Below, one piece after another: positions 52,087 to 60,969 of a stretch of 64,000 nt of DNA (its first letter is position 1; the number at the start of each line of letters is the position of its first letter). Source of the DNA: Herpetosiphon geysericola. Its GTDB lineage: Bacteria; Chloroflexota; Chloroflexia; Chloroflexales; Herpetosiphonaceae. The translations under genes and the position numbers were made by a program. Under the pieces are notes generated by a model that saw only the letters and a program-made list of their open reading frames with translations, was not told the origin of the DNA and made no database searches. Location of the stretch: contig NZ_LGKP01000022.1 in assembly GCF_001306135.1 (NCBI RefSeq), positions 1-64,000 of the forward strand. The letters are read 5' to 3'.

Positions 52087-53418
52087 GTGCATACGCACAT
52101 TGTTGGAATTGGTGGTTCAGGGATGAGTTCGATTGCGACGATCCTCGTGGAGCGTGGCGATCAGGTTTCAGGCTGCGATCGCGCTGCTAATGCTGCAACC
52201 AAGCGGCTCGCAGACCAAGGGGTTGCAATTGCGATCGGCCATGATGCGAGCCATATCGATGCCATCGATCGCCTGCTGGTTACTTCGGCCTTACCACTCG
52301 ACCACGTTGAGATCGTGGCCGCCCAGCAAGCGGCGATTCCTGTGCTCACGCGCCACGATCTTTGGCGCGAATGGAGTGCCGAGCGCCCGACCTTGGCGGT
52401 TACTGGAACTCATGGCAAAACCACCACTACCGCAATGTTGGCAGTTATGTTCAAGCATTCTGGCTATAGCCCAGGCTTTTTGATTGGGGCCGAAGTGCCT
52501 GCCTTGGGAGCGAGCGCCGCGTGGGGCGAAGGGCCGTTGGTGCTTGAAGCCGATGAATATGCGCGCACTTTTTTGGCAGTCGATCCAGCAATCGGGATTA
52601 TTACCAACCTCGATTGGGATCATGTTGATATTTACCCCAGCCAAGCTGAGTACGATGCAGCTTTTCTTGAGTTTGCCAGCAAGCCCAGCCTACAAGCCTT
52701 GGTGCTTTGCGGCGATGATGCTGGCACGCAACGGGTGCTGGCCGATTTGCCAGCGATTCGTTGCGGCTTGGCTGAGCACAACGCTTGGCGCGCAACTGCG
52801 GTTCAAGCTACGCCCGATGGCATGCTTTTTGAGCTGATTAGCCCTGTGGCCGAGCCAATTGCTGTTCAACTGGCGGTTGCTGGCTTGCACAATGTGCAAA
52901 ATGCCCTGTTGGCCTTGGCTGCGGCCCACGCCTATGGGGTTGATCTCGTGGCGGCGGTCGCGGCAATTGCGCACTATCAAGGGGCGGCGCGGCGCTTCGA
53001 GCCAAAAGGCAAGGTTGGCAATGTGCGGGTGTTTGATGATTATGCCCATCATCCCGCCGAAATTCGGGCCACGCTTGCAGCAGCCAGAGCACGCTTCCCT
53101 GAGCAACGGATTGTGGCCTATTTTCAGCCGCACACCTTCAGCCGCTTGGAAGCATTTTTGGCTGAATTTCAGACAGCTTTTGTGCAGGCTGATGTGGTGC
53201 GAATTGGCGCAGTTTATGGGGCACGCGAAACTGGCAACGGCGATCCAACCGCCCAAATTGTGGCTGGGATGCAACATCCAAATGCGCTAGCCGTGGGCGA
53301 TTTGAACCAAGCCTTTGAACAATTGTTGCACGATGTGCAAGCTGGCGATGTGGTATTGACCTTGGGCGCAGGTGACGGAGTTTCGGTTGGCGAGCGCTTG
53401 GTGGCGGCGCTGAGGTGA
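52087..53418 (+). CDS. murC: UDP-MurNAc:L-alanine ligase
   Basis: 443 residues from GTG 52087, AAGGAG 6 nt upstream; the longer frame from 51994 crosses the repeat island and hairpin and is rejected. First amino acid addition in the stem peptide. HIVGIGGSGMSSIATIL, TSALPLDHVE, VTGTHGKTTTTAMLA, LEADEYARTFL, TNLDWDHVDIY, and FDDYAHHPAEIRATL are typical MurC. Confidence 0.95.
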   Translation: MHTHIVGIGGSGMSSIATILVERGDQVSGCDRAANAATKRLADQGVAIAIGHDASHIDAIDRLLVTSALPLDHVEIVAAQQAAIPVLTRHDLWREWSAERPTLAVTGTHGKTTTTAMLAVMFKHSGYSPGFLIGAEVPALGASAAWGEGPLVLEADEYARTFLAVDPAIGIITNLDWDHVDIYPSQAEYDAAFLEFASKPSLQALVLCGDDAGTQRVLADLPAIRCGLAEHNAWRATAVQATPDGMLFELISPVAEPIAVQLAVAGLHNVQNALLALAAAHAYGVDLVAAVAAIAHYQGAARRFEPKGKVGNVRVFDDYAHHPAEIRATLAAARARFPEQRIVAYFQPHTFSRLEAFLAEFQTAFVQADVVRIGAVYGARETGNGDPTAQIVAGMQHPNALAVGDLNQAFEQLLHDVQAGDVVLTLGAGDGVSVGERLVAALR

Positions 53419-53422
53419 TTCG

Positions 53423-54703
53423 ATGATTGCTGATGCTGCGTATCGCCAATTTCATCGTGATGCAGCAGATCGGTTGCGTCAACTTTACGCCGAGCAAACT
53501 GGTCGGCCTGAAGGCTTGGATGGAATTATGGCATGGCATTTAGCATTGGCCTGCGAATGGCCCGATGCAATCAACGCAGCCCTTGATCAGGCTGAAAGCG
53601 TGATTGCGCAACATAATATTGCCGATGCGCGGGTTTGGTGCGAGCGGGCCTTGGATTATTTGAGCCGCTTGGCCGAGGAGCAACGGGCTAATTTTGCCCT
53701 GCGCGCCTATAGCCTCGCGTGGACAGTGCTCGATTGGGCGGGCAATCACGATGATGCTTTGTATTACGCGCAGCAGCTTTTGACCTTAGCGCGCGCCGCC
53801 CAATCGGTGCAGATTGAAGGCGGTTCGTTGGTAGCATTGGGCCGCTCGCAACGAGCATTGCGCGATTTTGCCAACGCCGAGCAAACGCTCAAACGCGCGC
53901 TTGATTTGGCCCGCACGACCAATAATCTGCCGCTTGAAGCAGAAGCGTTGTTGCACCTTGGCAAAACTGAGCAACTGCAAGGACGTCATACCGAGGCAAT
54001 TCACCTGTATAACGCCGCCCAAGCACGCGGAGCGGTGATTGACGATCGGCTAACAATCGCTAAAATTATCACAAGTATTGGCGATGTCTATCGTTTGATT
54101 GGTTCAGGCCAACAGGCAGCCGATTATTACACCCGCGCCTTGGAAATCGAGGAGCATCTGCCTGGTACGTTGGGCGTGGCGATTGTGCACGAGAAATTGG
54201 CGCTTTCGTATCTCGAATTAAACGATTTGGATCAAGCGCTGCGTTGCCAAGCAGAAAGCCTGATGTTGCGCGAAAAATTGCATGATGCGGTGGGTACAGC
54301 CCGTGCCTACACCGTGATGGGCGTGATTCATCATGCTCGTGGCGATTATCAGACCGCAGTCGACTCGTTTTTGAAGGCCTTGCAATACGAAGATCGTCGC
54401 TCGCAGGGCGTTGGCCAAATTATGCTGCACAATCGTTTGGGCGATGCCTATCGAGCGCAAGCAGATTATGGCTCGGCGAGCACTAGCTACAATGTTGCGC
54501 TGACCAATGCCCAGCAATTAGGCGACACGGTTGGAATTGCCTTGGCTAGCGAGCGTTTGGGCGATTTGGCCTACGAATGGAACGATCGGCACGACGCGGG
54601 CAAACATTGGCATACCGCCTTTTTGCTGCGCCAAGGGCTTGGCCACTACGATGAACAAAAACGCTTGCGTGAACGCTTGCGCAGTTTAGGAATGCAGGTT
54701 TAA
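53423..54703 (+). CDS. TPR-repeat protein inside the dcw cluster
   Basis: 426 residues, all helical. At least six tetratricopeptide units from ~100 on, such as LVALGRSQRALRDFANAEQTL, LLHLGKTEQLQGRHTEAIHLY, AYTVMGVIHHARGDYQTAVDSF and LHNRLGDAYRAQADYGSASTSY. The N-terminal ~90 residues are helical with conserved-looking Trp and Tyr. Resembles the TPR part of bacterial transcriptional activator/ATPase proteins, but no ATPase or HTH is present. Starts 4 nt after murC, 2 nt before murB, so translationally coupled. Role in wall synthesis is unknown. Confidence 0.75.
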   Translation: MIADAAYRQFHRDAADRLRQLYAEQTGRPEGLDGIMAWHLALACEWPDAINAALDQAESVIAQHNIADARVWCERALDYLSRLAEEQRANFALRAYSLAWTVLDWAGNHDDALYYAQQLLTLARAAQSVQIEGGSLVALGRSQRALRDFANAEQTLKRALDLARTTNNLPLEAEALLHLGKTEQLQGRHTEAIHLYNAAQARGAVIDDRLTIAKIITSIGDVYRLIGSGQQAADYYTRALEIEEHLPGTLGVAIVHEKLALSYLELNDLDQALRCQAESLMLREKLHDAVGTARAYTVMGVIHHARGDYQTAVDSFLKALQYEDRRSQGVGQIMLHNRLGDAYRAQADYGSASTSYNVALTNAQQLGDTVGIALASERLGDLAYEWNDRHDAGKHWHTAFLLRQGLGHYDEQKRLRERLRSLGMQV

Positions 54704-54705
54704 GC

Positions 54706-55614
54706 ATGATCGACCTACGCGAAAACGAGCCACTTGCGCCATATACCGCGTGGCGGATTGGTGGCCCAGCGCGGTACTTTGTTAATGTCAGCAGCCCTGA
54801 GCAACAAATTGAGGCTGTGCAATGGGCCGAACTTCAGCGCGTGCCAATTTTTATGCTTGGCGGCGGCTCGAATCTGCTGATGAGCGATGCTGGCTGGAAT
54901 GGCTTGGTGATTCGTAATCGGGCGACTGGCTTTGAGATTCAGGAGCATGGTGAACAACTGACGATTCATGTGCAAGCTGGCGCGCCGACTGCTGGCACGG
55001 TGCGACGCTTGGCGGCTCAAGGCATTGCTGGGCTTGAATGGGCCGAAGGGTTGCCTGGCACAATCGGCGGGGCAATCTATGGCAATGCTGGCTGCTACGG
55101 CGGCGAAACTGCGAAACATCTGCAATCGGCACGCTTATTGTTGCCCGATAATCAAATTGTTGAGTGGTCGGCAGCTGATTTTCAATTTGACTATCGCACG
55201 AGCCAGCTCAAGCGCCTGGCAGCTAATCGGCCAACCACGCGCATTCCGTATGTGCTCGATGCGGTATTAACTGCGTGGCGCGACGATCCGGCGCGGATTG
55301 CTGGCAGAATGGCCAAGATTGCGGAAGGCCGCAAGCAACGCACGCCTGCTGGTTCCTCGTGTGGCTCGGTGTTTAAAAACCCAGCCAACACGACCGCTGG
55401 CCGCTTGATCGATGCTGCTGGCTTGAAAGGCTTTCGCATGGGCGCGGCTCAAATTGCCGAAAAACATGCCAACTACATCTTGAATCTTGGCGGGGCAACA
55501 GCCAGCGATATTTTGCGGGTTGCCGAATATGCCCAAACTGAAGTATTAAAACAATTTGGCATCGAACTTGAATTAGAAGTTCGCGTGATCTCCAGTGAGG
55601 ATCAATCGTTATGA
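54706..55614 (+). CDS. murB: UDP-N-acetylenolpyruvoylglucosamine reductase
   Basis: 302 residues, type II (Bacillus-like) length. FAD/NADPH enzyme forming UDP-MurNAc. [56 protein letters not shown] binds FAD, and [26 protein letters not shown] contains the proton-donor serine; SEKHANYI-like [10 protein letters not shown] closes the site. Confidence 0.95.
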   Translation: MIDLRENEPLAPYTAWRIGGPARYFVNVSSPEQQIEAVQWAELQRVPIFMLGGGSNLLMSDAGWNGLVIRNRATGFEIQEHGEQLTIHVQAGAPTAGTVRRLAAQGIAGLEWAEGLPGTIGGAIYGNAGCYGGETAKHLQSARLLLPDNQIVEWSAADFQFDYRTSQLKRLAANRPTTRIPYVLDAVLTAWRDDPARIAGRMAKIAEGRKQRTPAGSSCGSVFKNPANTTAGRLIDAAGLKGFRMGAAQIAEKHANYILNLGGATASDILRVAEYAQTEVLKQFGIELELEVRVISSEDQSL

Positions 55615-56696
55615 CAAAACGGCGGGTTGGAATTGTCTTTGGCGGCAAATCGGGCGAGCACGAAGTCTCGTTAAAATCGGCGCGGGCAGTGATGAATGCG
55701 CTTGATCCTGCAAAATATACGGTTGTGCCAATTGGCATCAGCCGCAACGGCCAATGGCTCAGCGGTGGCGATCCATTGTTGGCTTTGGAGCAACAGGCCG
55801 ATCAAAAGATGCTTGGGCGTGCGCCGCAAGCTGGCTTGGTCAGCGAAACCGCCATTGTGCAAAGCGCTGGCAGCTTGCCCGAACACACCAACATGGCTGC
55901 GCTCGATGTGATTATTCCGGTCTTGCATGGCCCGTTTGGCGAGGATGGCACGATTCAAGGCGTGTTTGAATTAGCCAATCTGCCCTACGTTGGTTGTGGC
56001 GTGTTGGCGGCCTCAGTGGGCATGGATAAAGGCTTGATGAAATCGGCCTTTGCTGCTGCTGGCTTGCCCCAAGTACCATGGCAATTGGTGTTGCGCCGCG
56101 ATTGGCAACAACAGCCCGAAGCAGTCTACGAGCGGCTTGAAGCTATTTTGCACTATCCAATGTTCGTTAAGCCAGCTAACCTTGGCAGCAGCGTTGGCAT
56201 TAGCAAAGTCAGCAATCGGGCTGAACTAGCGGCTGGTATAGCCGAGGCTGCTGGCTACGACCGCCGGATTGTGATTGAGCAAGGCATCAATGCCCGCGAA
56301 ATTGAAGTGGCGATTTTGGGCAACGATGATCCAGCGCCTTCAGTGCCAGGCGAAGTGCTGCCAGCCAACGATTTTTACGATTACGCCGACAAATATCTTG
56401 AAGGCCAGACCCAATTTGCGATTCCGGCGGAGCTTGAGGCTGCGACCAGCGAGCAATTGCGGGCCATGGCCGTGACCGCCTTCAAAGCGATTGATGGTGC
56501 TGGCTTGGCGCGGGTCGATTTCTTTGTCGAACGCGAAACTGGCGCGATCTATATCAACGAAATTAACACCTTTCCTGGCTTCACGGCGATGAGCCAATAT
56601 CCCAAATTATGGGAAGCCACGGGAGTCAGCTATAGCGAATTGCTTGATCGCTTGATCGACTTGGCAATTGAGCGCTATCACGAGCGAGGCCGATGA
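55611..56696 (+). CDS. ddl: D-alanine:D-alanine ligase
   Basis: 361 residues; ATGA overlap with mur[90 protein letters not shown], and [24 protein letters not shown] mark the ATP-grasp ligase. The omega-loop residue pattern (Y at KYLEG-like [13 protein letters not shown]) fits a D-Ala, not D-lactate, ligase. Confidence 0.95.
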   Translation: MTKRRVGIVFGGKSGEHEVSLKSARAVMNALDPAKYTVVPIGISRNGQWLSGGDPLLALEQQADQKMLGRAPQAGLVSETAIVQSAGSLPEHTNMAALDVIIPVLHGPFGEDGTIQGVFELANLPYVGCGVLAASVGMDKGLMKSAFAAAGLPQVPWQLVLRRDWQQQPEAVYERLEAILHYPMFVKPANLGSSVGISKVSNRAELAAGIAEAAGYDRRIVIEQGINAREIEVAILGNDDPAPSVPGEVLPANDFYDYADKYLEGQTQFAIPAELEAATSEQLRAMAVTAFKAIDGAGLARVDFFVERETGAIYINEINTFPGFTAMSQYPKLWEATGVSYSELLDRLIDLAIERYHERGR

Positions 56697-57541
56697 GTAA
56701 TCCACGTCGGACAGGCCGCATAATCAGCCGCAAGCCACGTGGGCGGACTGCGCTTGGGGTGCGTACCAGCACGCCCATGGTGCGGCCAACTGTGCGCACG
56801 GTTCTGCGCAGCATGCTCATGAACGGCAAATTATTGGCTTTGGTTTTACTGTTAGCGAGCATTGGCTGCTTGATTTTTGTTTTTCGTTCGCCAGCCTTTG
56901 TGGTTGACAACTTAGAGATCGAGGGCAACCGCTCAGTCGACGCGACCACCATTAGCCAATTGGCCGACCTACAAGGCCGCTCGATTTGGGATATTGATCC
57001 GGCGGCGGTGGCTGCGCGGATTGGCCAAAATCCCTATGTTGCCACCGCCACGGTGCAATTGCGCATTCCGGCGCGGGTTTTGGTGCGGGTGCAAGAGCGG
57101 CAGGCAGCGGTTGTTTGGAATGTTGGTGGTACAAATTACGAAGTGACTGCTGGCGGCGAAGTGTTGGGCTTGGCCACCTCGATAACCACCGCAACCTTAA
57201 TTATTTACGATACCCGCACGATTCCAATTTCGGCGGGTAGTTATATTGACACCGATGCCTTGAATTTGGCCCAAACGCTCTATTTGCGTATACCCAAAGA
57301 GCTTGGTTGGCAACCGACGCGCTACGAGTGGGACCCATACTACGGGCTTTCGGTTTACAATGACACCAAGCAAGCTGTGTTTGGGCGTTTGGCAGGCGAA
57401 CCGATTAGCCTTGATCGCAAACTTGCGACCTTGCAACAAGTCCAAACCAGTGATACTGCTTGGATATTTATTGATTTACGACCGGAAAAACCCTACTATC
57501 GACCGCAGGCGACTCCAACGCCAACTGAAGGGTCGCAATAA
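56693..57541 (+). CDS. ftsQ: FtsQ/DivIB-like division protein
   Basis: 282 residues; ATGA overlap with ddl. A basic cytosolic tail (~40 residues, [14 protein letters not shown]), one membrane helix (~44-64), a POTRA domain ([50 protein letters not shown]) and the beta domain ([29 protein letters not shown]). Links the divisome across the membrane. Position between ddl and ftsA is normal. Confidence 0.88.
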   Translation: MSNPRRTGRIISRKPRGRTALGVRTSTPMVRPTVRTVLRSMLMNGKLLALVLLLASIGCLIFVFRSPAFVVDNLEIEGNRSVDATTISQLADLQGRSIWDIDPAAVAARIGQNPYVATATVQLRIPARVLVRVQERQAAVVWNVGGTNYEVTAGGEVLGLATSITTATLIIYDTRTIPISAGSYIDTDALNLAQTLYLRIPKELGWQPTRYEWDPYYGLSVYNDTKQAVFGRLAGEPISLDRKLATLQQVQTSDTAWIFIDLRPEKPYYRPQATPTPTEGSQ

Positions 57542-57552
57542 GGAGCACATGG

Positions 57553-57897
57553 GTGGAGCAGCGACAAGCTATGTGGATTCCGCTGGCGGGGCTTGGAGTT
57601 GGGGTGGCGATTGGGCTTGTTTCCGGCCTAACGATTCCCTCACAATTTGCCCGTTATACAGCGGTGGCAGTTTTATCAGCGCTTGATTCGATTGTTGGTG
57701 CAACCAGGGCCACGATCGAAAAACGCTATCGGAATCGGATTTTTATCTCGGGATTAATTGGCAACACTGTGTTGGCGGTTGTGCTGGCGTTTCTTGGCGA
57801 ACGCTTAGGCATTGACCTCTATTTGGCGGCAGTGGTGGCCTTTGGTGTCCGTTTGTTTGAAAATGCCAGTCGCATTCGCCAACATCTGGTTGGCTAG
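57553..57897 (+). CDS. small basic family protein (DUF1290/Sbp)
   Basis: 114 residues from GTG 57553, AAGGAG 7 nt upstream. Three membrane segments: MWIPLAGLGVGVAIGLVSGL, ARYTAVAVLSALDSIVGATRA and LIGNTVLAVVLAFLGERLGIDLYLAAVVAFGVRLFENAS (split here). The second and third match the family pattern of Sbp, which lies next to ftsQ/divIB and ftsA in Gram-positive dcw clusters. Function unknown. Confidence 0.85.
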   Translation: MEQRQAMWIPLAGLGVGVAIGLVSGLTIPSQFARYTAVAVLSALDSIVGATRATIEKRYRNRIFISGLIGNTVLAVVLAFLGERLGIDLYLAAVVAFGVRLFENASRIRQHLVG

Positions 57898-58068
57898 GCG
57901 CAAAGAGCGAAAACCAAGGCGAAGCTACGCTTGATGGATGCATTTTTTTGCAATGTCGCGCTCTCATCATTCGTTATTTCGAGCAACCCGACATTGATCA
58001 TTGTTCCAGCCTTGATGAACCAGCTTCTTCTGCGACCTAGTGTAGGTTGTTGACGCAATGCAGCGTGG

Positions 58069-58097
58069 TTGCAAAGCGATCTGCTATCTCGTATAAT
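58069..58097 (+). promoter_or_regulatory. promoter in front of ftsA
   Basis: TTGCAA (58069-58074), 17-nt spacer, TATAAT (58092-58097), 48 nt before the ftsA start. The gap 57898-58151 otherwise shows only TGCATTTTTTTGCA (57939-57953 region), a possible weak terminator of the upstream run. ftsA-ftsZ can thus be transcribed on their own. Confidence 0.72.
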
Positions 58098-58151
58098 CGC
58101 CAGCAACCCTGCTTGACAGGCAACATTTTAGCCTAACACAAGGGGTTTTCC

Positions 58152-59399
58152 ATGAATCGCACCATTGTCGGTATTGATGTCGGTACAACCAAAATCTGTA
58201 CTTTGGTTGCTGAAGTTCACGATACAGGCAAAGTCAATATTTTAGGAGTTGGCCTCACGCCTTCCAAAGGGCTTGATCGCGGGGTTGTCGTCAATATCGA
58301 TGAAGCTGTGAGCGCGATTGCGACCTCGGTCGAAAAGGCCGAGCGGCTTTCTGGCTACCGCATTGGCACAGCCTTTGTGGGGATTGCAGGGCGCCATATT
58401 TCCTCGGTCAACAGTCGCGGTGTTGTGGCGATTTCACGACCTGACCATGAAATTTCGCGCACCGATGTGGCGCGGGCAGTCGAAGCAGCCCAAGCAATTG
58501 CTATCCCCACCCAACGCGAAGTTATTCACGTTATTCCACGGGCCTATATTGTCGATGGCCACGAAGGTATTCGCGATCCAGTTGGGATGGCTGGCTATCG
58601 GCTTGAAGTTGAAACGCATATTGTCACTGGCGAAGTGATGGCGATTCAAAACTTAATCAAGAGCGTTGAACGAGCTGGGGTTGGCATCGACGACCTTGTG
58701 TTGCAACCCTTGGCTTCTGGCGAGGCCGTGCTCAGCGAAGAAGATAAAAGCCGTGGGGTTGTGCTGGTCGATATTGGCGGCGGCACGACCGACATTGCAA
58801 TATTTATCGGTGGTGGCATCTGGCACACCGTTGTGTTGCCAATTGGTGGCGCGCATTTCACCAACGATTTGGTGTATGTCTTACACACCCCGCATAACAC
58901 CGCTGAATATCTTAAACTGCGCTATGGTAAAGTGAGCGATATTGAAAGCCATGATCCTGAAGAGGATTTGATTGATACTGATGGCTTCTCACCAGGTGAA
59001 CATCAACAAGTTTCGCGGCTTGAACTTAACGAAATTCTGCAAGCACGCGCCGAACAACTGATCGACATGATTGGCAATGAAATCCGTCGTTCTGGCTATG
59101 AAGGCCTGCTGCCTGCGGGAATTGTTCTGACAGGTGGCTCGGCTCAATTGCCTGGCTTAGATGAGATGGCACGCCAACTTTTAGGAATGCCAGTGCGAAT
59201 TGGCGTACCAACGAATTTGACTGGATTAGCTGAAGCAATTGATGCACCACCCTATGCCACGGCTGTGGGGCTTGTCCGTTGGGGCTTGCGTCATGGAATG
59301 GGCAGCGTTGGCGGCCACACTGCAAGCCAACCAGCAACAACCAACTGGAAACAAACCTACGACCGCTTCAAAATGTGGTTACGGGAGTTTTTACCCTAA
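58152..59399 (+). CDS. ftsA: cell division protein FtsA
   Basis: Actin-like ATPase tethering FtsZ to the membrane. 415 residues. VGIDVGTTKICTLVAE (phosphate 1), the 1C domain at ~85-165, VLVDIGGGTTDIAIF (phosphate 2), VLTGGSAQLPGL (adenosine), and the C-terminal amphipathic helix WKQTYDRFKMWLREFLP for membrane binding. AAGGGG precedes the start. Confidence 0.96.
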   Translation: MNRTIVGIDVGTTKICTLVAEVHDTGKVNILGVGLTPSKGLDRGVVVNIDEAVSAIATSVEKAERLSGYRIGTAFVGIAGRHISSVNSRGVVAISRPDHEISRTDVARAVEAAQAIAIPTQREVIHVIPRAYIVDGHEGIRDPVGMAGYRLEVETHIVTGEVMAIQNLIKSVERAGVGIDDLVLQPLASGEAVLSEEDKSRGVVLVDIGGGTTDIAIFIGGGIWHTVVLPIGGAHFTNDLVYVLHTPHNTAEYLKLRYGKVSDIESHDPEEDLIDTDGFSPGEHQQVSRLELNEILQARAEQLIDMIGNEIRRSGYEGLLPAGIVLTGGSAQLPGLDEMARQLLGMPVRIGVPTNLTGLAEAIDAPPYATAVGLVRWGLRHGMGSVGGHTASQPATTNWKQTYDRFKMWLREFLP

Positions 59400-59468
59400 A
59401 CCGGCATCTGGCTACAGTCGATCCACGCCATTGCTGAGCTTTGGTGCTGATCTGGAGGCAACTTAACT

Positions 59469-60644
59469 ATGGATTTCAATAACAACTTAATTGAAAATTT
59501 CGCCCAAATCAAAGTGATTGGGGTTGGTGGCGGCGGCTCGAATGCAGTTGATCGCATGGTCGAATCGGGCCTGCAAGGGGTTGAATTTATTACGGTCAAC
59601 ACCGATGCGCAAGCCTTGATCCACTCGCCGGCGACGATTCGGGTGCGGATTGGCGATAAGCTGACCCGTGGACTTGGCTCTGGCGGCAACCCAGTGATTG
59701 GCCAAAAAGCTGCTGAAGAAACCCACGACGAATTGCACGATGTGTTGCGTGGCTCGGATATGGTGTTCATTACCGCTGGCATGGGCGGCGGCACTGGCAC
59801 TGGCGCTTCGCCAGTGATTGCAGCAATTGCCCAAGAAATTGGGGCCTTGACGGTTGGGGTTGTAACCCGACCCTTCTTGTTTGAAGGCAACCATCGCCGT
59901 AAAGTCGCCGAATCGGGGATTGACCAACTAAAGCCGACCGTTGATGCCTTGATTGTGGTGCCAAACGATCGCTTGCTGCAAATTGCTTCGAAAAACACCA
60001 AAATGAACGAAGCCTTCCGTATGGCCGACGATGTGCTGCGCCAAGGTATTCAAGGGATCTCCGATTTGATTACCAGCCGTGGTTTGATTAACCTCGACTT
60101 TGCCGACGTAAAAACGATTATGTCGCAACAAGGCACCGCCTTGATGGCAATTGGTCATGGCATTGGCGATAATCGCATGGTCGATGCAGCGAATATGGCG
60201 ATCTCATCACCGTTGCTCGAAATTTCGATCGACGGGGCCAAGGGCGTGTTGTTCAATGTGACTGGTGGCGAAGATTTGGGCTTGTTAGAAGTCAACGAAG
60301 CTGCTGAGATTATTTCTAAAGCTGCTGATCCTGATGCCAACATCATCTTCGGAGCGCGGATTGACCCCAACTTGCCAGCTGATGAAGTGAAAATTACGAT
60401 TATTGCGACCGGCTTTGACCAAACACGGCCTCAAGGCAACAATCGTTCGCGCTCATATCCATCGGCTCAAAGCCAACCAAGCAGCCAACCACAATCAAAC
60501 TATCAGCCAGCACCCCAACAACAGCCGGCACGGCCAGCGGCGCAACCGCAACAACCACAACGGCCAACGCCGCCAACCTCGTTTGGTAGCAACGACGATT
60601 TAGATATTCCACCATTCTTGCGCAACCGCGAACGCCGCAAGTAA
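59469..60644 (+). CDS. ftsZ: cell division protein FtsZ
   Basis: 391 residues. Tubulin-like GTPase. [24 protein letters not shown], and the tubulin signature [10 protein letters not shown] (residues ~104-113), [29 protein letters not shown]. After residue ~318 a Gln/Pro/Ser-rich linker of ~55 residues leads to [15 protein letters not shown], the conserved C-terminal peptide for FtsA binding. 69 nt downstream of ftsA; a terminator follows, ending the cluster. Confidence 0.98.
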   Translation: MDFNNNLIENFAQIKVIGVGGGGSNAVDRMVESGLQGVEFITVNTDAQALIHSPATIRVRIGDKLTRGLGSGGNPVIGQKAAEETHDELHDVLRGSDMVFITAGMGGGTGTGASPVIAAIAQEIGALTVGVVTRPFLFEGNHRRKVAESGIDQLKPTVDALIVVPNDRLLQIASKNTKMNEAFRMADDVLRQGIQGISDLITSRGLINLDFADVKTIMSQQGTALMAIGHGIGDNRMVDAANMAISSPLLEISIDGAKGVLFNVTGGEDLGLLEVNEAAEIISKAADPDANIIFGARIDPNLPADEVKITIIATGFDQTRPQGNNRSRSYPSAQSQPSSQPQSNYQPAPQQQPARPAAQPQQPQRPTPPTSFGSNDDLDIPPFLRNRERRK

Positions 60645-60650
60645 CCAAGC

Positions 60651-60695
60651 TTGCTCGCTCCAGCGCGGTGGTACTACCCCGTGTGGAGCGAGCAA
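60651..60695 (+). terminator. terminator of the dcw cluster after ftsZ
   Basis: TTGCTCGCTCCA / TGGAGCGAGCAA, 12-bp stem, with an inner GGTGGTACTACC loop that can pair further. No T-run directly follows. Confidence 0.65.
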
Positions 60696-60784
60696 ACTGC
60701 CCAAATTGAGCGTAAATATTTTTAGCTAACTACTTAGGTCGTTGGGCAAACTGCCCAAAGCTTAGGCAAAAAGTACTACAAATT

Positions 60785-60812
60785 TTGACATCAGCTTTTT
60801 AATCGTTATAAT
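60785..60812 (+). promoter_or_regulatory. near-consensus promoter of the ABC importer
   Basis: TTGACA (60785-60790), 16-nt spacer, TATAAT (60807-60812). Both hexamers are perfect sigma-70 consensus. Transcription should start near 60819. Confidence 0.85.
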
Positions 60813-60826
60813 GAAGCTCTGAATAC

Positions 60827-60949
60827 CGATCACATCCGTGTTACCTAGAGGATACCCCAAAATCCATAGATGGATGTGATTGTGTACCAACCTTGTTGGC
60901 CCTGTGTCCCTCTGATGCAGGAATGTTCGATTCTACGAATCGGGTTTTT
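60827..60949 (+). promoter_or_regulatory. structured 5' leader with terminator-like hairpin
   Basis: The ~150-nt leader can form a long stem CGATCACATCC (60827-60837) / GGATGTGATTG (60872-60882) enclosing CCTAGAGG and GGAT...ATCC hairpins. Next to the ribosome-binding site CGATTC-TAC-GAATCG (60928-60942) is followed by GGTTTTTA, like a short intrinsic terminator. The layout suggests attenuation or a riboswitch; no known class recognised. Confidence 0.45.
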
Positions 60950-60969
60950 AACTCATTTAGGAGGCAAGA

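Noticed and set aside
59396-60001. 201-residue frame antisense to ftsZ
   Set aside because: Covers the FtsZ GTP-binding region, which is certainly coding on the plus strand.
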